Origin: Saccharicrinis sp963675435
GTDB taxonomy: Bacteria; Bacteroidota; Bacteroidia; Bacteroidales; Marinilabiliaceae
Length of the DNA stretch: 64,000 nucleotides
Reading direction: 5' to 3'
Assembly (NCBI GenBank): GCA_963675435.1
Contig: OY776216.1
Coordinates: 248,001 to 312,000 of the forward strand
Below the pieces are notes generated by a model. The model was not told where the DNA came from. It saw only the letters and a program-made list of their open reading frames with translations, and ran no database searches. The stretch's first letter is position 1; each line of letters begins with the position of its first letter. Shown here piece after piece: positions 63,122 through 64,000 of this stretch. The translations under genes and the position numbers were made by a program.

Positions 63122-64000
63122 TTATTCTGTTATCTCTGTTAATTTTACTTTTTCCATATCTATTTTAAAGTGATTTGAGGGTTCACTATAAAGCAAGTAT
63201 TTAAATGCTTTTATGAAATGACGAAACTGACTTTCTATTTTATTAGAATCTGAAGAACTTAAATCCCTTTTTCCTAATTCAGCATTTATAATAGTTTTAT
63301 ACTCAGAAATTCTATCTTGTCCTATTTCATCTATGGCCAATTGATCTCCATAAATGAGTCTGTAAAAATCAAAAATCATATCAAACCCAGACCAGTTATA
63401 ATTGGTTTTTTCGTTTACATCATGTTTTGTTGCATAACTAAGCAACGAATTCCCATCAGAGTTTAACATAAATTGGGCAAAATCTTCTGGCCAATCTCTC
63501 TTTAAAAAACGTAATCGAACCAATTCCTTTAAATGCCATTTAATCAAACTGGCATAATTTTCAGAATTGAGAATGTCCATATTCCAAATATCTTTATCAT
63601 GAATACTCTGTAGATATGAATATTCTTGTTGGTAGAGTGGAAATAATTCATTGAACCCAGCTACAGAATCAAGTTTCACAGTTTCAATTTCCATTTCATT
63701 AGGATTTTGTACTGTTAATATTTTGTAGGCAGCCGGATAACTGGCCAACGATGGAACCTGAATATTAACCAGAAATGTTCCATCTTCATATTTTCTAATA
63801 CCGGTATCATTCAAGTGCATATGTCCACCAAAATGAAGTTTAATTCCCGCATTGGCAAAAAAGCGAGATACTTCCTCATCAGGCAATCTATGCAACTGCA
63901 TTTTTCGTTCACCAAACAGTACTTTCATTTCCTCTGCAGCACCATCATAAAAATCAATCATTGGGTAATGACTAAAAGTTACCAGCGTTTTATTGAGTCG
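63122..64000 (-). CDS. Metallophosphoesterase (calcineurin-like), C-terminal part, runs off the right edge
   Basis: The frame is open from the right edge (13 codons RLNKTLVTFSHYP before the first Met at 63961) to the stop at 63122. FSHYP near the edge and GGHMHLND about 60 residues on are the two C-terminal histidine motifs of the calcineurin-like fold, so the metal-binding N-terminal half lies outside the window. About 200 residues beyond the catalytic core form a helical C-terminal domain (YASLIKWHLKELVRLRF, NKIESQFRHFIKAFKYLL) without a recognised family. The substrate is unknown. It is the same strand as the PUL but lies upstream of susC past the tandem array, so it is probably separate. 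Confidence 0.82.
   Translation of the reverse strand, partial: RLNKTLVTFSHYPMIDFYDGAAEEMKVLFGERKMQLHRLPDEEVSRFFANAGIKLHFGGHMHLNDTGIRKYEDGTFLVNIQVPSLASYPAAYKILTVQNPNEMEIETVKLDSVAGFNELFPLYQQEYSYLQSIHDKDIWNMDILNSENYASLIKWHLKELVRLRFLKRDWPEDFAQFMLNSDGNSLLSYATKHDVNEKTNYNWSGFDMIFDFYRLIYGDQLAIDEIGQDRISEYKTIINAELGKRDLSSSDSNKIESQFRHFIKAFKYLLYSEPSNHFKIDMEKVKLTEITE

Overview
The window is a 64 kb piece of a Bacteroidota chromosome. It is AT-rich, has SusC/SusD and hybrid two-component genes, and several promoters match the Bacteroidota pattern TTTG-N19-21-TAnnTTTG. The gene style (short-form Adk, 1.3 kb-codon hybrid sensor, lipoprotein glycosidases, PiT transporter with a cytosolic tail) fits a marine or gut-type Bacteroidales/Marinilabiliales organism; that rank is an inference and no rRNA is present to test it.

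Layout. 1-24 kb is mostly housekeeping: a mutS-like/obg/adk/hpt cluster on the minus strand, purE, a pair of envelope beta-barrel genes (one with helix-hairpin-helix-like repeats), recQ, tatC-lptB, tRNA-Leu(UAG), tig-clpP-clpX, a cyclic-2,3-diphosphoglycerate-synthetase-like GTPase, acpH/prmC, ribD, a cardiolipin synthase, a PLP threonine/serine dehydratase and a membrane pyrophosphatase. At 24.2-27.2 kb alkD runs into a 258-bp MITE-like repeat that was itself split by a two-ORF IS66 element with a perfect 8-bp target duplication. 27.2-37.3 kb looks like a phosphate-response neighbourhood: a duplicated right-handed-beta-helix-like lipoprotein, a TonB-dependent receptor, a PiT transporter and a PhoR/PhoB-like pair. 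37.4-42.3 kb is accessory: a SPOR lipoprotein, a HAD phosphatase, a CAU tRNA, an orphan Rhs C-terminus with a small membrane protein, thioredoxin, and a 1.2-kb gene-free island with two repeat families and a 54-bp perfect palindrome. 42.3-62.4 kb is one polysaccharide-utilisation locus, all on the minus strand: SusC, SusD, GH92, GH43, GH92, GH89, an HGSNAT-like transmembrane acetyltransferase, a hybrid two-component regulator and GH28. The window ends in a tandem array of alternating 20/21-bp units and a truncated metallophosphoesterase gene.

How it works together. The PUL would import a glycan through SusCD, sense it with the hybrid regulator, and trim alpha-mannose (GH92), alpha-GlcNAc (GH89), arabinose/xylose-type residues (GH43) and galacturonate-type residues (GH28). 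GH89 and the HGSNAT homologue are one base apart and match two consecutive steps of lysosomal heparan breakdown, which is the most suggestive functional pairing in the window. The most suggestive non-coding signals are the twin-hairpin MITE family, the alternating tandem array, and the tRNA-downstream duplication that frames the Rhs fragment.
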